A stretch of DNA of 64,000 bases from Kalmusia sp. IMI 367209. Lineage: Eukaryota > Ascomycota > Dothideomycetes > Pleosporales > Didymosphaeriaceae. Positions within the stretch are counted from its first letter, which is position 1, and each line of letters begins with the position of its first letter. The notes under the pieces were generated by a model, which had not been told where the DNA came from, did not search any database, and was given only the letters and a program-made list of their open reading frames with translations. Of the stretch, positions 24,377-36,056 are shown piece by piece. The stretch is from the NCBI GenBank assembly GCA_027946365.1, contig JAPEUQ010000003.1:1860001-1924000 (forward strand), written 5' to 3'. Made by a program: the position numbers and the translations under genes.

Positions 24377-26240
24377 ATGGATTCTGCGCCGGCAAAGCGA
24401 GTTTCGAAGGCTTGCGACGCATGTAAGTTGCGGAAGGTGAAGTGCAACGGCCAGGAGAGATGTCAGCAGTGCACTCACCTCGGCTTGAGGTGCGTTTATT
24501 CTATCTCGAACAAGCCGAGATCGCAAGGCAAGCGCGGCCGTATAATCACCGAATATAAGAACAAGACAACAAGTACCAATGTCACGTCACCGCCTATCCT
24601 CCCAGCCATTGCAGGACAAGCGGCTCCGGCCGTACGGCACACCACCTTACCATTGTTGGGAGATTTGGATGAGTGTAAGTTACATTGCTTGGCTCTAGAA
24701 AGGCCATTCTAGGTCTAATTTGCGATTGTGCATGTTCTGATGATACTGATCAGTATGTAGTGACTTCACCTGTCGAACCAGTCCTTCCATATGATCAATC
24801 CTTCTTCCTGGATCTTATCCCTGACTACGTGGAAGGTGTATATCCAGTTCAGCCCGTCATAACCGAAGCTGAAATCCGGGACTACATACATTCCATGGAT
24901 GTGGATCAAGAATTGCGCTCATTCGTATGCTCGTTCGGTGCATGCACGTTGAACCTCACCCGCACTGGCGAGAAGCGAACAGAAGAAGTTCTGCACACGA
25001 TTGAGACACTCATGAATTATACAATAACGACGATGAAACCTGTCTACAAGGTTTTTCATTCCTCCGTCATCAGAGCGATGCAGTCTATATTCATACACAA
25101 CTGCCTGATGAGCATGTCAGCGAGCGATGCCGCCTTCCACTACATGCGCGACTCTATCACGGCTATTCAACTCCTTAGAATTGACAACGCAGATACGATG
25201 GCGCAATTAGCACCACATGAGAGATCTCGAAGACAGCGGTTGTATTGGCAAGCATACATTCATGAGAGGTTTACTGCAATCCTGGACTACCGTAACGCCA
25301 TCCTTCCTCCGTTGACCGCGCTACCGGAAGATGACCCCACCATACCACTCCAAGTACATGAGGGATTCATCCAAATTATCAAGTTATTCCGACTCTTGGA
25401 TCCCGAATTCCTCCAGAACTGGCTTGGGAGCCATGGTAATGTCACTAGTACGTGGATCGAGGAGAAATCTCGTGAGCTGGAAGGCGACGAAGAAAGTAGT
25501 GCGCGAGAGCTCGCTAATTTGTCGACTGTGAGTAACATTGATCACAAGAATTACATGTCCAAAATGCGCAGAACTAACGAATTTTCTTCCTCAAGATGCA
25601 ACGTGCGGACCTCGCAATTACCCGAGAGTGGCTGAGAACGCTTATTTGGCGCCTTGCAATGTCCAAGACCTTATTGTCATCTCGATCCTCTAAAGAGTGC
25701 CTATCACTGCTATTTCCTGTCCGTTTGTCTCAGAACCTTCGCCAACAGGTCACAAGCATGTCGCGCCAAGATATTGAGGTGCATGGCAGCAGCATCGTGC
25801 AGAAGCTCTTCGAAATCACAGACACGATATCAGATGTTCTAATACATGTTCCCGCTGCGACCCTCGAAGAAACATCACTTCGTATCGATGACTTCCTTTT
25901 CATCCTTGATTTTGTACTCCAGTTCCCAACTCTCGATAGCACGCGCCGTGGAATCCTCCTTGAGAAGCTGGAAAGGCTGCAACACCTCTTCCCGGAGGTC
26001 GTCAGCAATGCAAGCTCGCCGAATCTACCGATTGAGTTGCAATCACCCACCAATGATCCGTGGTATCAGGTTACGCAGTCGAAGATCGGACCTGACACAG
26101 ACGTCGATCCTGCTGGGTTGCAGGGCCTGACGCCTTTGCCATATATCGGTCAACCACAGCCCCACCAGGCGACAAACCAGCAAGCTACCTGGAATCACAT
26201 CTCTAGGCGACTCTCTATGGCGCACTTCGCGCCTAGTTGA
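24377..26240 (+). CDS. Zn2Cys6 transcription factor, probable maltose regulator (MalR/AmyR-type)
   Basis: Fungal binuclear zinc cluster activator, exons 24377-24674, 24761-25527, 25596-26240; 569 aa. The cluster is canonical, CX2CX6CX5CX2CX6C with Cys13, 16, 23, 29, 32 and 39 (ACDACKLRKVKCNG). A basic linker ending KRGR follows, as in MAL/AmyR regulators. The middle (SFFLDLIPDYVEGVYPVQPVI; RRQRLYWQAYIHERF) is the usual fungal-specific regulatory region, and ITREWLRTLIWRLA is restored by splicing out the 68 nt second intron. Its neighbours are an alpha-glucoside permease and a maltase, the same trio as the Aspergillus MAL cluster, so control of those two genes is inferred. Family alone does not prove specificity. 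The start chosen is the first ATG before the zinc cluster. Confidence 0.87.
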
Positions 26241-26473
26241 TTCTGTTGTGTGTACTCAGAAACAAGTTTAGCAATATTGTACTACTGCGTAGCTCATTTC
26301 GATCAAGCACAGAGGTTATCATGGGCGAATTATGATGATGCTTACGCTACACACAATTCCAAATTAATTAAAGACGTAAAAACTCATTCGTGTTTACACT
26401 AGGTCTAATAAAGAACACAAAGACGCTTAAACGTGGAATTACCATGGTTCTAACTAACCGTCGACTCAACGCA

Positions 26474-28144
26474 TCAATTGGTATTCTTTGCGTTGATTTG
26501 CTCAAGATGAGCGACCTTCTCGCCTTCGAGCTTTTTCTCCACAGACGAGTCATCCTCGAATTCTTGGACAACGGTCTGTTTGAACTTCCTAGCAGAGACA
26601 CGCTGCTCGAAAAGGACATCCAGCTCACCATAGGTGCGGCCTTTAGGTTCGGGGAGACGGAAGAAGGTCCAGATGAGGCACAGGGCGCATGTACCAGCCC
26701 AGAAGAAGGCCGATTTTGCGCCCCAATCCCAAGCGCTCGGGTTCAACATACGAGGGGTCATGACATTGCCGATGATTGAACCAATGTTGTACCAATTCCT
26801 AGCCAAAACGACGGTCTTCTGGCGGAGGCGGGAGGAGGGTATCTCAGCTACGAGACAATAACAGACCGGGCCAACGGTGCTGTCGTAGACGAAGGTGAAG
26901 ATGAGAAGCATCGCACCAATAGCCCATTGAATACCAACGTTTCCCTTGGGAGCAATACCAAGGAAGCCGATAATGAGCAGGATGGCGAGCATCACGACCA
27001 GTCCCCACACGTACAAAGTCCGCCGGCCAACTCGGGGCATCAGCCACCAAGACAAAAATACACCGACAGCACCGAGAGCGTACTGGCCCAAACTCATGCT
27101 GAAAGCGTTGGAGGTGTCCAGCCCGGCTTGTTCAAAGAAGTATGTCGAGAAACCCATGAATGATGCACCGCACCAAGCTTGAGTGAACCAAGTCATAGCA
27201 GCAATCTCAGTTCGGCGCAAGTCGGTTCCTTTGAAGCAATCCCAGTATGAAGTTCCCTCGCTTATGGCTTTCTCTAGCTCGTTGGTATGCTTGTACATGG
27301 CAATCGTCTCATCGGCATTGAAATCGGGGTTCTTCTCGGGCGATGCAAGGCGCAATACCATCTTCTTCGCATCTTCGTATCGTTCTTTCCTCACAAGCCA
27401 CCATGGCGATTCCGGTGCGAACGTAATACCAATGATCAAAGGAATGGGGTAGATCCATTGAATGGCATATGGAATCTTGTAGGCCCACTGATCCGGGCGC
27501 TCAGAAACACCTTTAAGAACGCCAGATGCAATGAACTGTCCAAAGACCCAACAAAGGTTGACGTAAGTGGTGAGGATCGGGCGGAGAGGAACGGGCGTAA
27601 CTTCGGCGGCGTATGTCGTAGTGAGGGTCTGGAAGACACCCCATGGGATACCGACCAAGATTAAACCGACGAGCAACATCTCAATGTTCTGGGCAAAGAA
27701 CAGGATGAAGATCAAACCTGTGACCGCGGTCAAGGCGCCAATCATCGTTTTCTTGAAACCGTAGCGTTCTGCGATCCAACCGTTGATCATCAAACCAAGC
27801 ATCTCACCCACGTAGGCACCGTTGGTGAGTCCGGCTTGCCAGGCCGCAGTGACCTCGTATGAGCCGTCCGCGAGTCGATTACCGAATTTCTGCTTGAATG
27901 CGGGAACTGCTTGAAGATTGGCGATGATATTGATGTCGTAACCTTCCATGATAATAGCTCCGCTGAGCAGAACGGACCATCCGATGGCCTTGGGATATAG
28001 CCGGATGCCTTCCATCAAGGTCATCTTCTGCTCGGCCTTCGTAGCTTTCGTGGCATCCTGGGTGAGCTGCGCGATGTCGGCATTGTTAAGCGACATGCGA
28101 CGCTGCTGCTCGTTGTCGAGTCCGATACTATTGCGACGCGACAT
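26474..28144 (-). CDS. MFS alpha-glucoside (maltose) permease
   Basis: Plasma-membrane sugar:proton symporter of the MFS hexose/maltose family, single exon, 556 aa, the usual length. The start MSRRNSIGLDNEQQ is followed by a charged N-terminal tail of about 55 residues and 12 membrane spans. Family signatures: GYDINIIANL in helix 1, NGWIAERYGFKK in the first loop, PESPWWLVRKERYEDA after helix 6, MPRVGRRTLY in the second half and FRLPEPKGRTYGELDVLFEQR after the last helix. This last block and the overall sequence resemble MAL31/MalP-type maltose transporters rather than hexose carriers. It is divergent from the maltase (979 bp shared spacer) and convergent with the regulator (233 bp). Inferred role: maltose uptake feeding the intracellular maltase. 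Confidence 0.9.
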   Translation of the reverse strand: MSRRNSIGLDNEQQRRMSLNNADIAQLTQDATKATKAEQKMTLMEGIRLYPKAIGWSVLLSGAIIMEGYDINIIANLQAVPAFKQKFGNRLADGSYEVTAAWQAGLTNGAYVGEMLGLMINGWIAERYGFKKTMIGALTAVTGLIFILFFAQNIEMLLVGLILVGIPWGVFQTLTTTYAAEVTPVPLRPILTTYVNLCWVFGQFIASGVLKGVSERPDQWAYKIPYAIQWIYPIPLIIGITFAPESPWWLVRKERYEDAKKMVLRLASPEKNPDFNADETIAMYKHTNELEKAISEGTSYWDCFKGTDLRRTEIAAMTWFTQAWCGASFMGFSTYFFEQAGLDTSNAFSMSLGQYALGAVGVFLSWWLMPRVGRRTLYVWGLVVMLAILLIIGFLGIAPKGNVGIQWAIGAMLLIFTFVYDSTVGPVCYCLVAEIPSSRLRQKTVVLARNWYNIGSIIGNVMTPRMLNPSAWDWGAKSAFFWAGTCALCLIWTFFRLPEPKGRTYGELDVLFEQRVSARKFKQTVVQEFEDDSSVEKKLEGEKVAHLEQINAKNTN

Positions 28145-28435
28145 GTTGTGTCAGAGGGAAAGGAATGACCCCAAATTACAACGAAGCAGAAAGAGGTTTG
28201 AGGTTCTCAGACAAAGGAGTCCTCTACAGCTTTCAGAGATGCCCTGCGCTGTTGGATGCAAGCGGAAGCTCGATACCGACCCTGTTCATCGGGAACCCAT
28301 CATCTACTTATATAACTCAACTCTTCGTGTATGTCGCACAGCACGCGCAAGCCAAGCGAAGGCGTTGTCGTCAAGGATTAGCGCCGGGAGCGAGGCTATT
28401 CCCCCTCGTTCGAAATCCTAATCTGGAGGTTGGAC

Positions 28436-28461
28436 CTGGGGAGAGTTGGGGAGAGCCGGGG
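28436..28461 (+). promoter_or_regulatory. CreA/Mig1-type glucose-repression sites in a triple repeat
   Basis: Three G-tracts are spaced ten bases apart: CTGGGG (28436-28441), TTGGGG, and CCGGGG (28456-28461). The first and third fit the CreA consensus SYGGRG, and paired sites are what CreA needs for repression in Aspergillus. They lie near 290 bp upstream of the permease start. Confidence 0.55.
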
Positions 28462-28790
28462 AAGCGAGTGAGACTTATGCAAACATCGACCACTACCATT
28501 GATGTCCCAACGCCGCGGGCCAGCAGATTGGTGCATATTCGGTCCGAGCTGTCTTGGAGACGGCAACGGCTGGTCACATGTCGTGAAGACGGTTCGAAAC
28601 CTGGTTTAGAGCTTGCCATGTGCTTGACGCTAGTATATTGCTTCACGCGATCAGCGAATCATGAGCAGGCCCGAAAATCTTCACGAGATTTCGCGCGCGC
28701 ATTTTGATTGGGCATGTGTCGGGCCGACGATGCAGGTGATGAGCTAAGTGGGGCATGAACTGCGAGTCGGAACTGTGAAGCTGTGGGGGA

Positions 28791-28802
28791 TCGAACGTTC
28801 GA
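28791..28802. promoter_or_regulatory. 12-bp perfect palindrome TCGAACGTTCGA in G/C-tract arms
   Basis: The perfect palindrome TCGAACGTTCGA is flanked by GGGGGA on the left and CCCC on the right, so the symmetry nearly extends to 20 bp with one extra base. A dimeric factor site is possible. No tRNA structure surrounds it. Confidence 0.4.
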
Positions 28803-29009
28803 CCCCATGGGAGACCCTCGGATCTTGCCTCAGTTCATCTCGTTGCCTTCTTGCCTCTTGTCGACCGACAGTGGACGAATAGGACGCGCAGGAGGGCCGT
28901 CACGACGACGCGGTATCCCTATCGATAATTGATAAACATTGGGGAAGCAGTGGGGTTGGACGGAGAAACGCACCGTTATCCACAATGGCGGATTCTAGTT
29001 GAGGTATAA

Positions 29010-30969
<1,960 letters not shown>

Positions 30970-31437
30970 GGTAGATGTGGATTTCCATGGGAAGTCTAAG
31001 TTGGGTATCGATGGAGGATGGTAAATGATAGATTGAATATGTAAAGGGACGGATAATGAGATATGATAACGAATATTGATTATGTTCAGATGACTAGCAC
31101 GATACGGTAGAACTATTGTAACAGTAAATTCTCATTGAGGTCCGAAATGTTGCGAATCGCTGGAACGGAAACGATGTGCGCCAACAGCGAGGTCATTCAA
31201 CATGTATATCCATACACAACATATCCAAGGAAAGTACGGGTCTCTCCGAACAATCAACGAAAAAGACTTGCAATGTCGCTTTTGAGTTTCCTAGTACCCT
31301 TTCGTCACTCATCACAGCCCGCTCATAGAAAATATCAACACCATCATCAAGGAGATGCTTAGATATACAGTCGGCCTGAGGAAAAAAAATCGCTTCGCGT
31401 TTGATGTTCGTATCCAGAAGATACTCACACGACTTCA
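30970..31437. other. Convergent spacer maltase / lipase
   Basis: About 470 bp, AT-rich, with the two 3' UTRs. No gene or repeat is evident. Confidence 0.45.
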
Positions 31438-32673
31438 TCACAGCTCCTCGTTCTCGATCTCGTCGCCGTCATCTGGCCTCGGATACTTCCTATACCAATC
31501 CTTGGGGTCGCCGCCAGGCACACAAAGCCCCAATCTCCAGAAATAATCCCGATGCGCGAAGAACAGTTGCCAGAACTTGAAGCGCGTGGGGATGCCCCAA
31601 CTGCCGCCGGCGTCGTCACCAGCAATGCACTTGGCATCCTCGTCGCCGACGCAGTGGTGGATGTCGGCTTCCGTGAAGGGAAGATCCTGAGTTGAGATGA
31701 AGAGCTCCTCGCTGTGCATGGTGTAGCCCCATTCTGCGAGGGGGAGGAGCGGGACAGGGTCCGAGGTGTGGGTCACACGATGGTAAGCGTTGGCGTCGCG
31801 GTCAAAAGTGATGTTGAACCTGTCATTGATGTAGGCCATCAGCTCCTTGTTTCCGACGCGGGGCTCGCCGAAGGTGGTTACTTTTGGGCTCCACCCGCGG
31901 GCTTTGAAGTCGAGGCCTGCGAGGGCGGCGACGGCGCCGCCGAGGGAGTGGCCGACGAGGACTAGTTCATAGTCTGGATGGTGGTCGATGGCTTCGGTGA
32001 GTTGGGGTAGGATCGCTTTGCGCGTGTTCAGCCAGGAGGAGTAGAAGCCGGTATGGACGGTGCAGTTTTCGCACTTTGGGGGGTCGGCTGGGGGAGGCTC
32101 TTGATCTTTGATGGATGGGGATGAAGGACGCAACTTCGGGGCGAGAAAATCGGAGGTAGAATCATCGTCGTCGTCGCCCGGGTAGGGCACGTATTCCTGC
32201 GGAACAGTGGATAGGTCGACAATGGTGTTTGCGATGGAGTAGGTGCCACGGAAAGCGAGGATGATGCGTGGGCGTGAGGGCGGGTGCGAGAGGGCAATGT
32301 AGCCGCAGGAGTCGCTGAAAAGGGGGCCGGTATTCCATGCCTGCGCTCTGGATCAGCCTTATGTCTACACAGGTTTACGACATGCTGCCGGGAGTGATGA
32401 TGTACGCACAGTGACCAGCTCGAAGTCCTTGAAGTCCTCGTCGCCGCAGTGGCTCGCGCAGCTGAAGGGCTTTTGTATGCCTAGGCCAGCAGTGCCCACG
32501 CAGTAGGAGATGTCGACTATGCGGGCCAGCTCCTCGAGCTGAAAGAAGAGCTCGCGGGAGATGGTGTCATTGTCACGGTGCTGAAGCGGAGCCTGCGCCT
32601 GCGCACGGCCGAAAGCACTGCGAACAAAGAGGAAGAATAGCACACGAGATATGAGGCCTAAAGCGCTGGCCAT
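31438..32673 (-). CDS. Secreted class-3 lipase / esterase
   Basis: Alpha/beta hydrolase of the fungal lipase class 3 (Thermomyces lipase/feruloyl esterase group), exons 32673-32410 and 32340-31438 (minus); 388 aa. A signal peptide occupies about residues 1-26 (SRVLFFLFVRSAFGRAQA). Intron removal joins FELVT to AWNTGPLF. The oxyanion strand is IILAFRGTYSIANTIVDL. The nucleophile elbow is VGHSLGGA, Ser220. The acid is Asp282 in HTSDPVPLLP. The histidine is probably His351 in FFAHRDYFWRLGLC, which matches the position before the last disulphide in relatives. An Asp-rich insert (residues 143-152) precedes a Pro-rich loop. Cys pairs and an NIT/NCT glycosylation pattern fit secretion. The substrate (triglyceride, cutin-like or feruloyl ester) cannot be told from sequence. 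Confidence 0.9.
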
Positions 32674-33152
32674 GGGTAGATCGTCTCACATGTTCCTTTC
32701 AAGGTGGAGTGCAGGATCGTAAGATATGGGGTGGTGAGGTCACACGTCGGCAGTCTCACGCTGCAGAGCGATGCGTCCGGAGACGTGAAGCGGCTAAACC
32801 CAAAGCGAGCATCACCTGCAACGGCGTGTTCATTCCCGCCCAGCGTTGGCGCCAAGGGGTCTCCTATGATGTAATGGGCCGTGAATGGCAGGACGCGCAG
32901 TGGTTCGGTCAGCCAAGGGCATCCATCATGTCATAAATGGTCCACGGCTTTATCGCATGCAACCTGCTTACCACAACGTGCCCTGCACGCTTGCGCTGCA
33001 ACCCATCCTGACGCATCCGCGATACAAGAAGCTGTTTCCGCACGTTCCCGCCTTTAAGACTTTTTAGGTTCCCGGCGCCACCGCTCTTGCATTCTGGTTC
33101 TGCATACACAGTAACACATCGACACATACTTGGAGTTACAAAAAGCGACAAC
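32674..33152. promoter_or_regulatory. Divergent promoter, lipase / six-TM protein
   Basis: About 480 bp between divergent starts. An in-frame open extension runs upstream of the plus-strand start to 33087. A TTTAAG-TTTTTAGG stretch near 33054-33068 lies about 90 bp from that start. No further motif is recognised. Confidence 0.4.
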
Positions 33153-34461
33153 ATGGTGAGCACCCAGCAGACGGCCTCGACCGAGCCACTGCGCCAGGAC
33201 GAGCCGCCGCAACCCGAGGTTGCCGTCGAGCCGCCCACACCGCAGGACGACGACACCAAACAGACCATCTCAATGAGCGCCGAGCAGCCTACGCAACCGC
33301 CCACCCATCCATCCCTCCAAATCCCCGGCATCGCCGTCCAAGACGCTCCGGCTGAAGAACGAGGCCGTTCTGCCCCACAATCCACACAGACTGCCCCCAA
33401 TGGCAACCTCAGCGTCCACCCATCGAGGGCTCCTTCACCAAACCCGTCGGCCCTCTACCCGCACACACAGGTCACGTATGATGACCCGGACTTCGCGCAT
33501 CCGCCGCCGCTCAACTACTCGCTGCGGCCACGCAAGAAGAGCATCTTCTGGTTCTGGTTCCTGATTTTCCTGGACTGTGTTTGCATGCCTATTGGCCTGT
33601 ACTTTGGCATGTGGTATGGCCTGACGAGAGACCAATTGAGTGCGAATGCCGTATTCAGTATCAGTACCGCATTACTAGGAACCGTCAGTATTGTGGAGTA
33701 TTTTATTCGATTTAGGAGGTTGTGGAGGCCAAACTCGAATTGTAGAGTAATTGGAGCGAAACGATTCTACGTAAGTACTTCCATCTGATTCCAGAATCCA
33801 GCATATCCATCTTTAGGACATGGAGCATTTTGCTAACAAAGAGTAGTTGGATTGGTTTCACTGGAATCTCTCCGTCGGCTGGTTTTTCGTCATGATCGAG
33901 CTCATCGCCGGAACCTGCCCCCGCGATCCCCCCATTCGCGTCCTCGCCATCCCCGCCTCTACCATGCTCTTCGCTATTGGCGTCGAGCTCCTCCTTGTCG
34001 ATGTCCTACGTCTCGCTGGCGTCCGCGCCCCTTGCCGCATCAGCTCCCTTCCTATGGGCGCACCCCTGCGTCCCGGCATCTACGCTTACATTGAGGATAT
34101 CTGCGCCGTTGACGGTTCCGGCGGCACAGAGTTCCGGCAGAGACTGAACCTGAGGTATCAAGCGAGCAAGGCGTTCAGGGAGATGTTACATCGATTGACG
34201 CTGTTCTGGGCCATTGGGGCCATTGTCTGCTCGGCTGTTACAGTGGCCATCGTCTTCACCATTCAACGAGACGCGGCATACATAGTAAGCATAAACACTG
34301 CCTGTTAACCTACATTTCAGATTCGATGCTAATGTGCACAGGTTGGCTGGGTCCTTCCCTTCCTCTGGGCAGGCGTCTGGACCTCTGTCACGATTCCCTG
34401 GGTCCAACACAGTCTAGCAAAAGAATACGAGCAGTGGACGGATGCGAAGTGGAAGGCGTAG
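33153..34461 (+). CDS. Six-TM membrane protein of unknown function with disordered N-terminus
   Basis: Exons 33153-33770, 33847-34284 and 34342-34461, introns of 76 and 57 nt (GTAAGT and GTAAGC donors, GCTAAC and GCTAAT branch sites); 391 aa. Residues 1 to about 125 are Pro/Gln/Thr-rich and disordered. Six hydrophobic segments follow: SIFWFWFLIFLDCVCMPIGL, the stretch around FSISTALLGTVSIVEYF, SVGWFFVMIELIAG, IPASTMLFAIGVELLLVDVL, LFWAIGAIVCSAVTVAIVF and GWVLPFLWAGVWTSVTIPW. Between spans 2 and 3 is a basic loop (RFRRLWRPNSN). No transporter or receptor signature is seen and I do not assign a function. Clean splicing and strong hydrophobic periodicity make the gene itself credible. The divergent neighbour is a secreted lipase. 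Confidence 0.75.
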
Positions 34462-35555
34462 GAGCTGGACTGAGCATCGTAATCTCATTTAAATTCTTTC
34501 CAAGTCAAATATCATTTCATTTGTGTTAGTAGATGTATGTGCATGCCTGCAATCATGTATGGCGAAGGCGTTCAAGATCGGTGGATCAGACATGGTGATT
34601 TTCACGAGAGTATTGATTTCATGGTCTTAAAATGCGCTATATACCATTTCACGCGAGAAGATTGGATGGAGTTTGGGATTGAAAGCCGAGGTTTGCATAA
34701 TCCTGCTATTAATTCGGATGAGGGGGTCTAGAGCAGTGTAAAGCTCTATAGTCTTGAGCATCGATTTTCCATTGATGATACTTACCGTCTCTTGCATTAA
34801 GATCGTGATGTCAACATCCCATCCCGCCCGCAACCCCTGCCCTGCCGAGCCTCATCCAAGCGTCAATGACATCGTCCAAGCCACGGTCATCCGTCTTGAT
34901 CTGCGCTCCACGTCAGCGGAGTAACGTCGAATTCTCGAGCCAGAAACAAGAAACAAATCACATAATTCCCCACGACGCTTGTTTCAGCAGTTCTATTCCT
35001 CTGCGCTGTATCATTCCTGATTGGAAGGATGCTTCTAGCAGAGTAACCGAGGAGGGTCGATCATCTAGGATCGCCCTTGTAAGTTGTTCTACGTGTAGGT
35101 ATGAAGCTAGTCTACACTTAAGGTATAGTATTATGAGGTAACACTAGCAGACTCTAAAAGCATTACATTGCTTGAAGTAGGAGCGTTTGTTATAGCATAT
35201 AGCTAGTTGTAGAAAGAGATTAATTGTAGGCATAAGTTCGAATCGGACTCGAATTGTCAGTTTATATCATACTGCTGGTGCCATCTACGGTGTAAGAGAC
35301 GGGTCTTTTGAGCGATGTGCTCACTGTTTCGATGCTACGTTCAGGTAACGATAGATAGACATGAAGAATATAGGAAAGATATTACACACAGTGGTATACG
35401 AGGAAGTGTATATCAAATTCCTTGATCTATATGTACGCCAGGCAGGAAGACCTATCCACTGCAATAATACCCTAATCAGGTCGACGTATCCTTCAATGTC
35501 TGTTGCAAGAGAAGACATCAACACTCAAAAGCTAGCCATGAGGGCAAGACGACAC
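34462..35555. other. Gene-poor AT-rich spacer
   Basis: About 1.1 kb. From about 35030 to 35290 the sequence is rich in TA and in CTAG/TAGCTA words, unlike the flanking genes, and resembles a degraded repeat, possibly RIP-affected. No transposase, terminal repeats or target-site duplication could be found. Confidence 0.4.
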
Positions 35556-36056
35556 TCAGGCCCCGACATCTCCTGCACCCTTATTCCCACCCTCACCATC
35601 ACCATCACCATCACCATCACCATCACCATCCCTCTTTGACTTGCGCCGGAAGATGCTGAACTCCTGCTGATTCTGGTAAAACAGCGTCCAGTTGTTACCA
35701 GCCAGGTTCAACACCGACATGGGCTCCTTCTTCGGCAACGATACGCCGCCGAAGCCGCCTCGAACGATGGCAGTCTTGTGCTTGGCTGGGTCAGGCGGCG
35801 AGGTCTGCAGATTGGCAAAGCGAGTGGTTGGGGCAGCGCGGAGAGACTTGCGTGCCCTTGCACGGTAGTGACGAGTGGTGATCTGGCTGGTAGTATGCTC
35901 CTTGTCGGCTTCTGCAGGAGACGACGCGGATGGCTTGCGGGCGGGTTTGTCGTTGGCGTCGTTGGGCGAGACCTCAGTCTGGGGACGGGTGGCAGGCGCG
36001 TAACTGGGCTGGAGACCGTCCTTGGGACCCATGGCAGAGGCAGGTGAGGTCGACAT
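35556..36056 (-). CDS. Small hypothetical protein with Gly-Asp repeat tail
   Basis: Intronless frame of 166 aa from the ATG at 36056 (MSTSPASAMGPKDG); an ATG at 36179 would add 41 residues, but the extension looks like a leader. The N-terminal half is Pro/Ser/Thr-rich and the middle basic (HYRARARKSLRAAPTTRF). A better-ordered block near the end (RGGFGGVSLPKKEPMSVL, NNWTLFYQNQQEFSIFRR) may be the conserved core. The C-terminus is a run of Gly-Asp dipeptides encoded by an ATCACC microsatellite. No family is recognised. Its coding character is moderate; it could be a fast-evolving lineage-specific protein. Confidence 0.5.
   Translation of the reverse strand: MSTSPASAMGPKDGLQPSYAPATRPQTEVSPNDANDKPARKPSASSPAEADKEHTTSQITTRHYRARARKSLRAAPTTRFANLQTSPPDPAKHKTAIVRGGFGGVSLPKKEPMSVLNLAGNNWTLFYQNQQEFSIFRRKSKRDGDGDGDGDGDGEGGNKGAGDVGA
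35594..35630. repeat. ATCACC hexanucleotide microsatellite inside a coding frame
   Basis: About six copies of CACCAT in a row. On the minus strand they encode alternating Gly and Asp. The hexamer length keeps the frame whatever the copy number. Confidence 0.85.

Noticed and set aside
28570..28600. tRNA-like B box GGTTCGAAACC
   Set aside because: The flanks cannot form a T stem and there is no D arm, anticodon arm or acceptor stem.
35225..35255. GTTCGAATC string resembling a tRNA T loop
   Set aside because: No cloverleaf can be folded around it on either strand.
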